Source: an uncultured Muribaculaceae bacterium (GTDB lineage Bacteria; Bacteroidota; Bacteroidia; Bacteroidales; Muribaculaceae). Taken from it: a stretch of 25,956 nt of DNA. A program made the translations under genes and the position numbers. Positions 8,243-16,572 of this stretch are shown here, piece after piece. The first letter of the stretch is position 1. Every line of letters starts with the position of its first letter. The stretch lies in NCBI GenBank assembly GCA_910586595.1, contig CAJUJB010000039.1:1-25956 (forward strand), given 5' to 3'. The notes under the pieces are model-generated. The model was not told the origin of the DNA and ran no database searches. It was given only the letters and a program-made list of their open reading frames with translations.

Positions 8243-9097
8243 ATGAGTAATATTACGGCGATTATTCTTACTAAGAACGAGGAGCTGAACATCTCCAGAT
8301 GTATCAATTCTATTAAGACCTTGGCCGACAGAATATGCGTAGTAGATAGTGGAAGTACGGATAAAACTATCGAAATAGCAGAAAATCTGGGTGCCGAGAT
8401 TTTCCATCATGAGCCTTTTGAGCATTATGCCTCTCAATTCAATTGGGCTCTTGATAATCTGAATATTAAAACCACATGGGTCTACCGTATTGATGCAGAT
8501 GAAGTAGTCACGCCTGAATTAGCTACTGAAATATCAGAGCAATGTCATCTCCATATGAGTGACGATGTCAATGGCATGGTAATGAAATTCAAGATTGCCT
8601 TTATGGGTAAATTCTTAAAGCACGGAGGGATGTATCCGTTCTACAACCTCACCATTTTTAAATATGGCATCGGAAGGTATGAAAACCGAGCTATGGGCGA
8701 GCATGTGATTCTCTCCAAAGGTAGAACAATTGATTTGAAAAATGATTGTCTTCATTATGACTTCAAAAGTCTTGATGCATGGATAAATAAGCACAATTGG
8801 TATGCGACGAGAGAAGTGAATGACTATATTGCGGTTAGAACTGTTGGGCAGATTGATAGCAATGAGTTATATCACGAAGCAAAAAAAGCAAGTAAACTGC
8901 GAGATGGACTATATTACCGTCTTCCCAAGTTCCTTAGAGCAAAACTGTATTTTATATACCGTTTTTACTTCAAGTTAGGATTTCTTGATGGAAAGGCCGG
9001 TTATGTTCATGCTTTCCTCCAAGCGTACTGGTTTAGATTCCTGGTTGATGCTAAAATTATGGAGAATGAAATTCGTAAGAATGATTCTTCCAAATGA
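8243..9097 (+). CDS. Glycosyltransferase family 2 (GT-A), WaaE/KdtX-like
   Basis: A 284-residue inverting GT-A enzyme. It opens with ITAIILTKNEELNISRCINS (residues 4-23), the hallmark of the WaaE/KdtX-type GT2 subgroup. Further marks are DSGSTD (35-40), which binds the nucleotide, and DADE (84-87), the metal-binding DxD equivalent. A C-terminal stretch rich in Tyr and Phe (FLRAKLYFIYRFYFKLGF) is common in this subgroup and may touch the membrane. The TTG at 8213 lies inside the previous gene; the ATG at 8243 fits family starts and leaves 4 bases between genes. It adds a sugar, often a glucose- or heptose-like residue in relatives. It is the only GT2 among the GTs here. Confidence 0.88.
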   Translation: MSNITAIILTKNEELNISRCINSIKTLADRICVVDSGSTDKTIEIAENLGAEIFHHEPFEHYASQFNWALDNLNIKTTWVYRIDADEVVTPELATEISEQCHLHMSDDVNGMVMKFKIAFMGKFLKHGGMYPFYNLTIFKYGIGRYENRAMGEHVILSKGRTIDLKNDCLHYDFKSLDAWINKHNWYATREVNDYIAVRTVGQIDSNELYHEAKKASKLRDGLYYRLPKFLRAKLYFIYRFYFKLGFLDGKAGYVHAFLQAYWFRFLVDAKIMENEIRKNDSSK

Positions 9098-9135
9098 GCT
9101 GAGTTAAACATGATTGAAGGCGCGAGTAATAACTC

Positions 9136-10326
9136 ATGGGGAAAGTAATTATAGTGTCCGAACTGTTTTATCCAGATGGAACATCCACAGCTCATATTTT
9201 GACAAAGATTGCAGATCACCTTCAAAATGATCATGAAATTTTGGTGTTAGCAGGACCGGAATCTTACAATTCGGATAAAATTAGCGGGATCAATTTAGGA
9301 AACAAACAATATCCTATTAAAAGAGTATCAATAGGAGAATATGACAAAAATAAACTCATCTCAAGAGCTCTAAGACTATTAGTAACTTCATTTAAGCTTG
9401 GCAAGCTTCTATGGAGGAACAGTAAGAAAGGAGATAATATTCTGATTGTAACTAACCCGGCTCCATTTATAATTGTAGCTTCAATCATTAAGAAAATTCG
9501 TGGTTTTAAACTGAATATTCTTGTTCATGATGTATTTCCGGAGAATGCAGTGGCAGCAGGAGTGGTCAACTCTGATAAAAACATAGCCTATAAAATTGTT
9601 AAATATGTCTTTTCAAAAGCTTATGGAACGGCCGATAACATAATAGTTCTTGGCCGTGACATGAAAGCAATATTTGAGAAGAAGTTCAAAAAGAAAAAGA
9701 GATGCCCTAATATACGGATTATCGAGAATTGGGCTGATCCAGTGCCGGAAAACTCTATTTTAGATCATAATACGAGCGGTCAGCTAACGATTCTTTATGC
9801 CGGAAATATCGGACGCTGTCAGGGGCTTGAATATTTCTTAGGTATATTTGAAAAAGCATCTAATCCCAAAGTGCAATTTCGATTACGTGGCGGTGGAGCT
9901 CTGGTGCCGGATATTCAGAAACTTGTTGATAACGCTGAGTCTCAAGTAGTACTTGGCGGAAGCTATTCCCGAAATGAACAATTTGATATCCTATCGGAAT
10001 GTGACATTGCACTGGTTACTCTCGCTGACGGCATGTATGGCCTAGGTGTGCCTTCCAAATCTTATAATATCATGGCCGCCGGAAAGCCGATACTATTTAT
10101 AGGAAATCCTAAATCAGAAATAGCGCTTACTATCCAAGAAAAAGATTTGGGATATGTTTTTGACAATAATGATGAGGATGGTTTAGAAGCTTGGCTTTCA
10201 CAACTATCACAGAATAAAATAACAGAATTGAAACGAAAAGGTGTTAATGCCTTTAATGCGGCAGCTACAGAATATTCCGAGAAAGCCATACTATCTAAAT
10301 ATTCAGACTTATTTTCATGTAGCTAA
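9136..10326 (+). CDS. wbuB: WbuB-like glycosyltransferase (GT4)
   Basis: A 396-residue GT-B enzyme whose N-terminus, SELFYPDGTSTAHILTKIAD (residues 8-27), and central HDVFPENAVAAG (residues 131-142) match WbuB-type transferases. The second domain has ILYAGNIGRCQGLE and the donor motif VPSKSYNIMAAGKPIL. In E. coli and related loci WbuB acts next to FucNAc/QuiNAc biosynthesis and WbuC, and is thought to add an N-acetylated 6-deoxy sugar or to use the first lipid-linked sugar as acceptor. Here it is followed after one base by a WbpV-like reductase, and a WbuC-like cupin ends the locus, which supports the name. The gene symbol is by similarity only. It begins 38 bases after the GT2 gene. Confidence 0.75.
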   Translation: MGKVIIVSELFYPDGTSTAHILTKIADHLQNDHEILVLAGPESYNSDKISGINLGNKQYPIKRVSIGEYDKNKLISRALRLLVTSFKLGKLLWRNSKKGDNILIVTNPAPFIIVASIIKKIRGFKLNILVHDVFPENAVAAGVVNSDKNIAYKIVKYVFSKAYGTADNIIVLGRDMKAIFEKKFKKKKRCPNIRIIENWADPVPENSILDHNTSGQLTILYAGNIGRCQGLEYFLGIFEKASNPKVQFRLRGGGALVPDIQKLVDNAESQVVLGGSYSRNEQFDILSECDIALVTLADGMYGLGVPSKSYNIMAAGKPILFIGNPKSEIALTIQEKDLGYVFDNNDEDGLEAWLSQLSQNKITELKRKGVNAFNAAATEYSEKAILSKYSDLFSCS

Positions 10327-10327
10327 T

Positions 10328-11227
10328 ATGGAATCTTTACTTTTTACAGGAGCCTCTGGATTTTTGGGCAACAATATACTTCCTTTGTTGAAAAAACAAT
10401 ATAATGTGACAACATTAGGACATTTGCCTATTGATGACATCACAGTTAATTTGGCAAAATATGAGCCGGCGCTTCCAAAACATTATGATATAGTGCTTCA
10501 TGCTGCCGGAAAAGCGCACGTTGTGCCCAAAACGCCGGAAGAAGAGAAACTATTTTACGACATCAATTTTGAGGGAACAAAAAAATTATGTCGGTCTCTT
10601 GAAAAGGTTGGCACGCCTAAAAGTTTGATATTCATCAGTACGGTCGCGGTCTATGGGTGCGACAGCGGAGATTTAATAACAGAGGAGCAACCCTTGAAAG
10701 GAACTACACCATACGCAAAAAGCAAAATGATGGCCGAAAAATATTTGTCAGAATGGTGTAATACGAACGGAATTGTTCTCACTATTCTTCGTCCATCACT
10801 TTTAGCCGGAAAGAATCCTCCTGGCAATCTTGGCGACATGGTCAAAGGTATTGAAAAAGGCTTCTATGTAAACATTGCTGGAGGAAAAGTCTGTAAGAGT
10901 ATATTAATGGCAGATGATATTGCCAATCTTATTGAATTAGCCAAGAATAAGGGCGGTGTTTATAACGTGTGCGATACTGAACAACCAACCTTCGGAGACC
11001 TCTCAATTAGTATTGCGCAGCAACTTGGAAAACGCAAACCTATTTCTATTCCTTATTGGATTGCAAAATCACTTGCACTTGTGGGGGATATATTAGGCAG
11101 CAGGGCGCCTATAAACTCCCTACGCTTAAAGAAAATTACACAGTCTCTGACTTTTTCTAACGAAAAAGCAGTTAGAGAGCTACATTGGACACCTTTGAAT
11201 GTCATCGATTATTTCAAAATCCGTTGA
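10328..11227 (+). CDS. WbpV-like NAD(P)-dependent 4-ketoreductase/epimerase (extended SDR)
   Basis: A 299-residue extended short-chain dehydrogenase. It carries the nucleotide motif GASGFLG (residues 8-14), the active-site serine region FISTVAVYG (102-110) and the catalytic pair Tyr129 and Lys133 in YAKSK. The HAAGKAHV stretch (58-65) is typical of WbpV-type enzymes, which reduce UDP-2-acetamido-4-keto-2,6-dideoxyhexose to UDP-QuiNAc or a related sugar. No 4,6-dehydratase such as WbpM is seen in the window, so the substrate would have to come from a gene elsewhere. An in-frame ATG at 10241 overlaps the preceding gene by 86 bases; the ATG at 10328 starts right at the Rossmann strand and is chosen. 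It is the last gene of the AT-rich part of the locus. Confidence 0.72.
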   Translation: MESLLFTGASGFLGNNILPLLKKQYNVTTLGHLPIDDITVNLAKYEPALPKHYDIVLHAAGKAHVVPKTPEEEKLFYDINFEGTKKLCRSLEKVGTPKSLIFISTVAVYGCDSGDLITEEQPLKGTTPYAKSKMMAEKYLSEWCNTNGIVLTILRPSLLAGKNPPGNLGDMVKGIEKGFYVNIAGGKVCKSILMADDIANLIELAKNKGGVYNVCDTEQPTFGDLSISIAQQLGKRKPISIPYWIAKSLALVGDILGSRAPINSLRLKKITQSLTFSNEKAVRELHWTPLNVIDYFKIR

Positions 11228-11359
11228 CAACTGATTTAAGTCATAACCGAACTCTTTAAAATGGCATATTTCCATGAGAGCGACTGATTCGATATAATTG
11301 ATAAGTTCGATCTGACTTCAAGCCCACCCTCACACTTGAAATTATTTTACAATGAATTT

Positions 11360-12412
11360 ATGAAAATACTAGTAACCGGGGCTGCCGGATTTATTGGATC
11401 CGCTGTATGTAAAAGATTGCTCGATCGTAGTAATGTTGTCGTAGGATTAGATAACATCAACGACTATTATGATCCGGAGTTGAAATATGGTCGTCTTGCC
11501 AAACTTGGCATAACCAAAGAAGATATTTCGTGGTATAAGTTTGCCGAAAGCACTACTGAGCCAAACTTTCAGTTTGTTCGCATGAACTTGGAAGACAAGC
11601 AGGCCATACAGATGCTTTTTGCCAATGGTAACTTCGATGCCGTTATCAACCTTGGTGCACAAGCTGGCGTACGCTACTCTATAACGAATCCGGATGCCTA
11701 TATAGAAAGTAATATTGATGGATTTATCAATATTCTGGAAGGTTGTCGTCACAATAAGGTAAAGCATCTTGTATATGCGTCTTCATCGAGCGTATACGGA
11801 CTAAATGGCAAAGTACCATTTTCAGAACACGATGGAATTGCCCATCCTGTTAGTCTATATGCTGCGACTAAGAAAAGCAACGAGTTGATGGCTCATGCAT
11901 ATTCAAAACTTTACAATTTGCCCACTACCGGACTACGATTCTTCACGGTCTATGGACCTTGGGGGCGCCCTGATATGTCGCCATTTCTATTCATCGATGC
12001 CATTCTACACGACCGAGCTCTTAAGGTGTTCAACAACGGTAATATGCTCCGCGATTTCACCTATATAGACGATATTGTTGAGGGCGTGGTTCGCATACTT
12101 GATGTAATTCCAGAAGGCAACAAAGAATGGGATGAAAAACATCCTGACCCGGCGACATCGGCAGCTCCTTACCGTGTTTATAACATCGGAAACCAACAAC
12201 CGACCAAGTTGATGGATTACATATCTTGTATTGAGAAGGCAATAGGGCGAGAAGCAAAGAAAGAGTTTTTGCCTATGCAGCCCGGAGATGTATATCAGAC
12301 ATTTGCGGACTCTTCTGCTCTTGGAGCTACTACGGGATTCAAGCCAAATACACCCCTGCAGACAGGCATTGATCGCACAGTTGCCTGGTTTAAAGAATTT
12401 TACAACCTCTAA
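11360..12412 (+). CDS. UDP-glucuronate 4-epimerase (NAD-dependent epimerase)
   Basis: A 350-residue extended SDR that interconverts UDP-glucuronic and UDP-galacturonic acid. It shows GAAGFIG (residues 7-13) for NAD binding, DNINDYYDPELKYGRL (31-46, typical of uronate epimerases), the serine region YASSSSVYG (139-147), and catalytic Tyr167 and Lys171 in YAATK. RFFTVYGPWGRPDM is the usual substrate-loop motif. The ATG at 11360 lies directly before the first beta strand; the TTG at 11336 would add eight residues and is less likely. The next gene, UDP-glucose dehydrogenase, begins 11 bases downstream and supplies its substrate. A 132-base gap before it separates it from the AT-rich genes, and I found no consensus promoter in that gap. 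Confidence 0.9.
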   Translation: MKILVTGAAGFIGSAVCKRLLDRSNVVVGLDNINDYYDPELKYGRLAKLGITKEDISWYKFAESTTEPNFQFVRMNLEDKQAIQMLFANGNFDAVINLGAQAGVRYSITNPDAYIESNIDGFINILEGCRHNKVKHLVYASSSSVYGLNGKVPFSEHDGIAHPVSLYAATKKSNELMAHAYSKLYNLPTTGLRFFTVYGPWGRPDMSPFLFIDAILHDRALKVFNNGNMLRDFTYIDDIVEGVVRILDVIPEGNKEWDEKHPDPATSAAPYRVYNIGNQQPTKLMDYISCIEKAIGREAKKEFLPMQPGDVYQTFADSSALGATTGFKPNTPLQTGIDRTVAWFKEFYNL

Positions 12413-12423
12413 TTCTAAACAAA

Positions 12424-13731
12424 ATGAAGCGATACAATATAGCAGTTGCTGGGACTGGTTACGTCGGTCTTAGCATCGCAACATTGTTAGCGCAACACAA
12501 TCATGTTGTAGCTGTAGATGTAATCCCAGAGAAAGTTGAAAAAATAAACAATCGTATTTCGCCCATTCAAGACGAATATATTGAAAAATATCTTGCAGAG
12601 AAGGATCTTGACCTAACTGCAACGCTTGATGGCTCAGAAGCCTACCGCAATGCCGACTTCATAGTAATCGCGGCCCCTACTAACTACGATCCTGTTAAGA
12701 ATTTTTTTGATACTCATTGTATTGAAGACGTCATTGACCTCGTACTAAGTGTCAACCCGGACGCTGTAATGCTCATTAAATCTACCATACCGGTAGGTTA
12801 TTGTAGGAATCTCTACGTACAGTACGCAGCTAAGGGCGTTAAACAATTTAACTTACTCTTTTTCCCGGAATTCCTTCGCGAGAGCAAGGCTCTGTATGAC
12901 AATCTTTACCCATCTCGTATCATAGCGGGTATTCCCAAGATTATCAATCGACCGGAGTTCGTTGAGGAGAACAAAGCCATATTGGCAGTTACTGATGTGG
13001 CGAAGATGAAAGAAGCAGCTCATATCTTTGCAGGATTATTACAACAAGGAGCAATCAAAGAGGATATTAATACCCTCTATATGGGATTGAAAGAAGCTGA
13101 AGCTGTCAAACTCTTTGCTAACACCTATCTGGCTCTGCGCGTAAGTTATTTCAATGAGCTTGATACATACGCCGAAGTTAAGGGACTAGATTCTCAAGCT
13201 ATTATTGAGGGCGTAGGACTTGACCCTCGTATTGGCACGCATTACAACAACCCTTCGTTTGGCTATGGTGGCTACTGCTTGCCTAAAGATACAAAGCAGT
13301 TGCTTGCTAATTATGCAGAAGTGCCGCAGAATATGATGTCGGCTATAGTTGAATCAAACCGCACACGCAAGGATTTCATTGCCGACCAGATTCTGCAAAA
13401 GGCAGGTTGGTATGGCGAGAACGCCCAATACCGCTCAGGTGAAGTGCCCTGCACAATCGGTGTGTATCGTCTGACAATGAAGTCGAATTCCGATAACTTC
13501 CGCCAGTCATCAATTCAAGGCGTCATGAAACGCCTAAAGGCAAAAGGAGCACAGGTAATTATCTATGAACCGTCTCTTGAAGATGGTTCAACTTTCTTCG
13601 GTAGTTTGGTTATCAATGACCTCGCCAAATTCAAATGTCTCTCTCAAGCCATAGTCGCCAATCGTTACGATTCCTGTCTTGACGATGTAGAATGTAAGGT
13701 ATATACTCGTGACATTTTCCGCCGTGACTAA
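12424..13731 (+). CDS. ugd: UDP-glucose 6-dehydrogenase
   Basis: A 435-residue nucleotide-sugar dehydrogenase that oxidises UDP-glucose twice to UDP-glucuronate with two NAD. Visible are the NAD motif GTGYVG (residues 10-15), IKSTIPVGYC (118-127), FFPEFLRES (147-154), the Lys229/Asn233 pair in EAVKLFANTY, and the catalytic Cys285 in GYGGYCLPKDT. The C-terminal domain with IGVYRLTMKSNSDNFRQSS is of the short UDP-glucose type rather than the UDP-ManNAc type. It sits between the 4-epimerase and the initiating transferase with gaps of 11 and 9 bases, so the operon makes UDP-GlcA and UDP-GalA together. A related nucleotide-sugar dehydrogenase activity cannot be fully excluded. Confidence 0.92.
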   Translation: MKRYNIAVAGTGYVGLSIATLLAQHNHVVAVDVIPEKVEKINNRISPIQDEYIEKYLAEKDLDLTATLDGSEAYRNADFIVIAAPTNYDPVKNFFDTHCIEDVIDLVLSVNPDAVMLIKSTIPVGYCRNLYVQYAAKGVKQFNLLFFPEFLRESKALYDNLYPSRIIAGIPKIINRPEFVEENKAILAVTDVAKMKEAAHIFAGLLQQGAIKEDINTLYMGLKEAEAVKLFANTYLALRVSYFNELDTYAEVKGLDSQAIIEGVGLDPRIGTHYNNPSFGYGGYCLPKDTKQLLANYAEVPQNMMSAIVESNRTRKDFIADQILQKAGWYGENAQYRSGEVPCTIGVYRLTMKSNSDNFRQSSIQGVMKRLKAKGAQVIIYEPSLEDGSTFFGSLVINDLAKFKCLSQAIVANRYDSCLDDVECKVYTRDIFRRD

Positions 13732-13740
13732 TATATCAAT

Positions 13741-14709
13741 ATGATTTACGCTATTATCTTTGTTTTGCTAGTTCTCCTCGAATTGGCATACTTCCGTGTG
13801 GCCGATCGGTTCAACATCATTGACAAGCCAAATCAGAGGTCGAGCCATACAAGCATTACACTTCGCGGTGGAGGTATTGTATTTTTGTTTGGCGCATGGC
13901 TCTATGCAGCCTTCTTTGGCCTTGATTATGGTTGGTTTCTGCTAGGCTTGACTCTAATCGGATTGATAAGTTTTGTAGATGATATTCGCTCGCTTCCCGA
14001 CTCAGCAAGGCTTGTCGTTCAATTCGTGGCGATGTTTATGATGTTCTATCAGTTCGGCATCCTCAACTGGAGCGATTGGTGGATAGTACTTATTGCATTG
14101 ATTGTATGGGTAGGTATCACCAATGCTTATAATTTCATGGATGGCATCAACGGCATCACGGGGGGGTATTCATTAACCGTTCTGGCGCCAATGATTTACC
14201 TTAATTTCAGGGATAGCTTCATAGACATGCCTTATCTTTACGTCACTGGACTTAGCCTTTTGGTGTTCTGCTTCTTCAACTTCCGCAGGAAGGCAAAGTG
14301 CTTTGCCGGAGATGTCGGCTCAATCACCATCGCCTTCATCCTGCTATTTGCGTTGGGAAAACTGATACTCCAGACTGGAGATTTTGCTTATATCATTTTT
14401 TTAGCCGTCTATGGTGCGGACGCAATTCTAACAATCTGTCATCGCATCCAGCTCCACGAGAACCTCGGAGAAGCGCACCGCAAGCACGCCTACCAACTTA
14501 TGGCCAACGAGCTAAAGATGCCTCACGTCAATGTCTCGCTCATCTACATGGCTCTTCAGCTCGCTATCTCATTTGGCATGATCTTCTGTCCGATAAACCA
14601 CTACATATACCTTGGGGCGACAATCATAGTTCTCCTCGTCGCATACCTCTTCTTCATGAAGAAAAACTACCATCTTCACGAAGCCTATCTTAAATCAAAG
14701 CAACTCTAA
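13741..14709 (+). CDS. Undecaprenyl-phosphate sugar-1-phosphate transferase (WbpL/WecA-like)
   Basis: A 322-residue integral membrane enzyme of the MraY/WecA/WbpL family. It moves an N-acetylated sugar-1-phosphate from a UDP-sugar to undecaprenyl phosphate and so starts each repeat unit. Ordered motifs are RSSHTSITLRGGG (residues 33-45), Asp80-Asp81 in FVDDIRSLPD, NAYNFMDGINGITGG (128-142), FAGDVGS (188-194) and the cytoplasmic histidine loop HRKHAYQ (246-252). About ten membrane segments are apparent. RSSHT and the short length match WbpL, which uses FucNAc or QuiNAc type donors, better than WecA. This agrees with the WbpV-like reductase and WbuB-like transferase upstream, but the donor is inferred. 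It is spaced 9 bases from ugd and 2 bases from the cupin gene. Confidence 0.88.
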   Translation: MIYAIIFVLLVLLELAYFRVADRFNIIDKPNQRSSHTSITLRGGGIVFLFGAWLYAAFFGLDYGWFLLGLTLIGLISFVDDIRSLPDSARLVVQFVAMFMMFYQFGILNWSDWWIVLIALIVWVGITNAYNFMDGINGITGGYSLTVLAPMIYLNFRDSFIDMPYLYVTGLSLLVFCFFNFRRKAKCFAGDVGSITIAFILLFALGKLILQTGDFAYIIFLAVYGADAILTICHRIQLHENLGEAHRKHAYQLMANELKMPHVNVSLIYMALQLAISFGMIFCPINHYIYLGATIIVLLVAYLFFMKKNYHLHEAYLKSKQL

Positions 14710-14711
14710 TC

Positions 14712-15101
14712 ATGATAATCGACGACCAACTACTCGATAAAGTCACGGCAGATGCAGAGGCAAGTCCTCGCCTTCGCATGAACTATAATCTGCACGACAG
14801 CCTTGACGCTAAAGCTCAGCGACTAATCAACGTGCTGCTTCCCGGCACACCGCTGCCCATTCACCGCCATCGCCACACCGCAGAAACCTATGTCATATTG
14901 CGAGGCAAAATGTTCGTTATATTCTACAACGATCTCGGCGCTCAGACCGAGCGGTATCTCCTCGACCCGACCCAAGGCAACTACGGCGTACAAATCCCCG
15001 CAGGTCAGTGGCACGGCATCGAAGTCATCGAACCCTCAGCCATTTTCGAGGTCAAAGATGGCCCCTATATGCCTCTACAACCTGAAGATATGCTTGACTG
15101 A
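14712..15101 (+). CDS. wbuC: WbuC-family cupin metalloprotein
   Basis: A 129-residue protein with one cupin fold. The metal-site pattern IHRHRHTAETYVILRG contains His51, His53, His55 and Glu58, and a later histidine, His101, lies in AGQWHGIEV. The arrangement H-x-H...E...H is the normal metal-binding set of cupins. The N-terminal part (RMNYNLHDSLDAKAQRLINVL, residues 22-42) matches the WbuC family found at the ends of O-antigen clusters with FucNAc/QuiNAc genes. The biochemical role of WbuC is not settled; a nucleotide-sugar modifying activity is often supposed. Two bases separate it from the previous gene, and it closes the polysaccharide operon. Confidence 0.8.
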   Translation: MIIDDQLLDKVTADAEASPRLRMNYNLHDSLDAKAQRLINVLLPGTPLPIHRHRHTAETYVILRGKMFVIFYNDLGAQTERYLLDPTQGNYGVQIPAGQWHGIEVIEPSAIFEVKDGPYMPLQPEDMLD

Positions 15102-15542
15102 CTTCAATTCATCAAACCTGGATAATCTATCTTGGTAATTCTTTCTATATAAATCAAAAGTTAAACGGAGGCTGAACATAATCTCCCTAATGCAACTCAA
15201 GTATATAGCAAGACTAACTTTTCCTTAATTTCGAAAACTTCGATAGGATGATACTCCATTCGGATTGAAGATACCCATACCAGCATTTTAGGTATCGAAA
15301 ACGGCTGAATTGCCCCATAAAAGTTTTGACTAACTTTTTATGGGGCAATTCAGTTTAAAACAGCCACTTCAAAAAACGTGCCCTCTAAATTACGGAGCAA
15401 GAATATGCCTCCGTCGTTGATCTCGCGAGAGACGAAATGTAGCTTCCAACCTTTTATATTTCTACCTCTGACTGGTATTTTTTTCACTATGCGGTAATCT
15501 TTTTGGATGCAAGTACGTCATACGATTGAAAGATTTCTAAAA
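15102..15542 (+). other. Gene-free stretch between polysaccharide locus and sigma factor
   Basis: These 441 bases hold no convincing gene. They contain the large inverted repeat at 15305-15353 and, before it, a weaker 6-bp pair GATACC/GGTATC around 15270-15297. I found no exact TAnnTTTG motif. The part just before the sigma gene is T-rich (15478-15504) and probably holds its promoter and leader, but no box can be named. Confidence 0.6.
15305..15353. repeat. Near-perfect 21-bp inverted repeat with 6-base loop
   Basis: The left arm (15305-15325, containing GCCCCATAAAAGTT) and right arm (15332-15353, containing AACTTTTTATGGGGC) are reverse complements except for one extra T in the right arm. 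The loop is TTGACT. It lies 203 bases after the cupin stop and about 190 bases before the sigma gene. The GC-rich block sits in the middle of each arm, AT pairs lie next to the loop, and no long T run follows, so it is not a textbook intrinsic terminator. It may still end transcription in one or both directions, act as an operator, or be a remnant of a small mobile repeat. Confidence 0.75.
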
Positions 15543-16046
15543 ATGGATATAACTCAGTTTGAATCGATATACCGCAGCTGTTTTGAGGGGCTTTACAGAA
15601 TGGCCTATGTGCGCTTGCGCGAGCCCGATGACGCGCGCGATGTGGTGCAGGATGCTATGCTGCGGCTGTGGCAAAGCGGCAGGTTGCCCGATAATGTGCC
15701 GGCTTACCTTGCCAGAGCTGTGCTTAACGGCGTAATCGACCGCCTGCGAGCACGAGGTCTCGATGACCGGAGCCGCATTGTCGCAGCCGAGCTAATCCGT
15801 GAAGAATATGATGGCGATGAAGAAGCTCGGCTGGCCTCCTTACGTGCCGGAGTCGAACAGATTCTTGATAATGAGATAAGCCCCGAGGCTGCGGCAGCCT
15901 TCCGCGCGGTTCATATACGCGGCCTTGAATACAAAGAGGCTGCGCATTTACTGGGAGTCACGCGTGCCACAATCAACAAACACGTTGTAAATGTATTGCG
16001 CAGGCTAAGAGAAAAATTAAAATATGAGAAGTATGACGCAATTTGA
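15543..16046 (+). CDS. ECF-type RNA polymerase sigma factor (FecI-like)
   Basis: A 167-residue sigma-70 family protein of the extracytoplasmic-function class. Region 2 spans about residues 1-70: FESIYRSCFEGLYRMAYVRL, then the DARDVVQDAMLRLW signature that binds core RNA polymerase and the -10 element. Region 4 spans about 100-160 (AAAAFRAVHIRGLEYKEAAHLLGVTRATINKHV), a helix-turn-helix for the -35 element. The ATG at 15507 would add 12 residues that do not look conserved; the ATG at 15543 is preferred because region 2 begins almost at once. The anti-sigma gene overlaps its end by 23 bases. It probably directs transcription of its own operon and perhaps other surface genes when the barrel downstream meets its ligand. 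Confidence 0.88.
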   Translation: MDITQFESIYRSCFEGLYRMAYVRLREPDDARDVVQDAMLRLWQSGRLPDNVPAYLARAVLNGVIDRLRARGLDDRSRIVAAELIREEYDGDEEARLASLRAGVEQILDNEISPEAAAAFRAVHIRGLEYKEAAHLLGVTRATINKHVVNVLRRLREKLKYEKYDAI

Positions 16047-16572
16047 AACGGAAGAATTTGCCAGCTTGTCTGAGCAGGTATCGAGAGCCTTTTCCACGGT
16101 ACCCAAGGTGGACGTTGACGAAGCATGGAGAGAGATGCAGGCTTTGACCGTAACATCCTCCGGAAGCCGGGTTAATCTAAGAGGTCGGCGTTGGATCTCG
16201 GCAGCGGCCGGGCTTGCGCTCGCACTGATGGCGTCGGGAGGAATATATATAATGGTTGCTGACCATAACGTGAAGACCTCAGTAGAATCGACCTCGGAGG
16301 TTGAGACTGCCGATGTCGACGATATGGCACGCGTATATCATCACAGTACTACATTCAGCAATGAGTCGGTGGAGAGTGTTGTGCGCCTCATGGGAGAGGC
16401 ATATGGCGTTGAAGTTAGATTTACCAACGCAGCCACAGCAAATCTGAGAGTACATCTCCAAGTCGATTCCGGCCTTACTCTCGGCGGGTTTGTCGATCTA
16501 ATCAATAATTTCGAGTCGATAGATGCTGCAATAGTGCGACATGAAGGCGAGACAATTCTTGAAATCCGATGA
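16024..16572 (+). CDS. Short FecR-like anti-sigma factor with DUF4974-like domain
   Basis: A 182-residue single-pass membrane protein. The cytoplasmic N-terminus (about residues 1-56, with VDVDEAWREMQ) would bind the sigma factor. A membrane segment lies at about 57-78 (WISAAAGLALALMASGGIYIMV). A linker follows, then a periplasmic domain at about 109-182 (FSNESVESVVRLMGEAYGVEV to ETILEIR) that looks like the C-terminal DUF4974/STN-type domain of FecR. Ordinary Bacteroidota FecR proteins are about 300-400 residues with a separate central FecR domain, which is missing here. It overlaps the sigma gene by 23 bases and the receptor gene by 4 bases. An alternative start at 16033 would remove three residues. 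The name is by domain and context. Confidence 0.75.
   Translation: MRSMTQFETEEFASLSEQVSRAFSTVPKVDVDEAWREMQALTVTSSGSRVNLRGRRWISAAAGLALALMASGGIYIMVADHNVKTSVESTSEVETADVDDMARVYHHSTTFSNESVESVVRLMGEAYGVEVRFTNAATANLRVHLQVDSGLTLGGFVDLINNFESIDAAIVRHEGETILEIR

Noticed and set aside
10241..10327. Longer start for the WbpV-like reductase adding 29 residues
   Set aside because: The extension overlaps the preceding glycosyltransferase in another frame and precedes the Rossmann motif with unrelated sequence; the ATG at 10328 fits the family.
14298..14693. 131-codon plus-strand frame overlapping the WbpL-like gene
   Set aside because: Its product is rich in Arg, His and Pro and has no membrane or domain pattern, while the overlapping frame carries all the transferase motifs.
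15305..15353. Inverted repeat as ends of an insertion sequence or as an invertible capsule promoter
   Set aside because: The arms are only 6 bases apart, no transposase or invertase gene is near, and no TAnnTTTG promoter lies between the arms.
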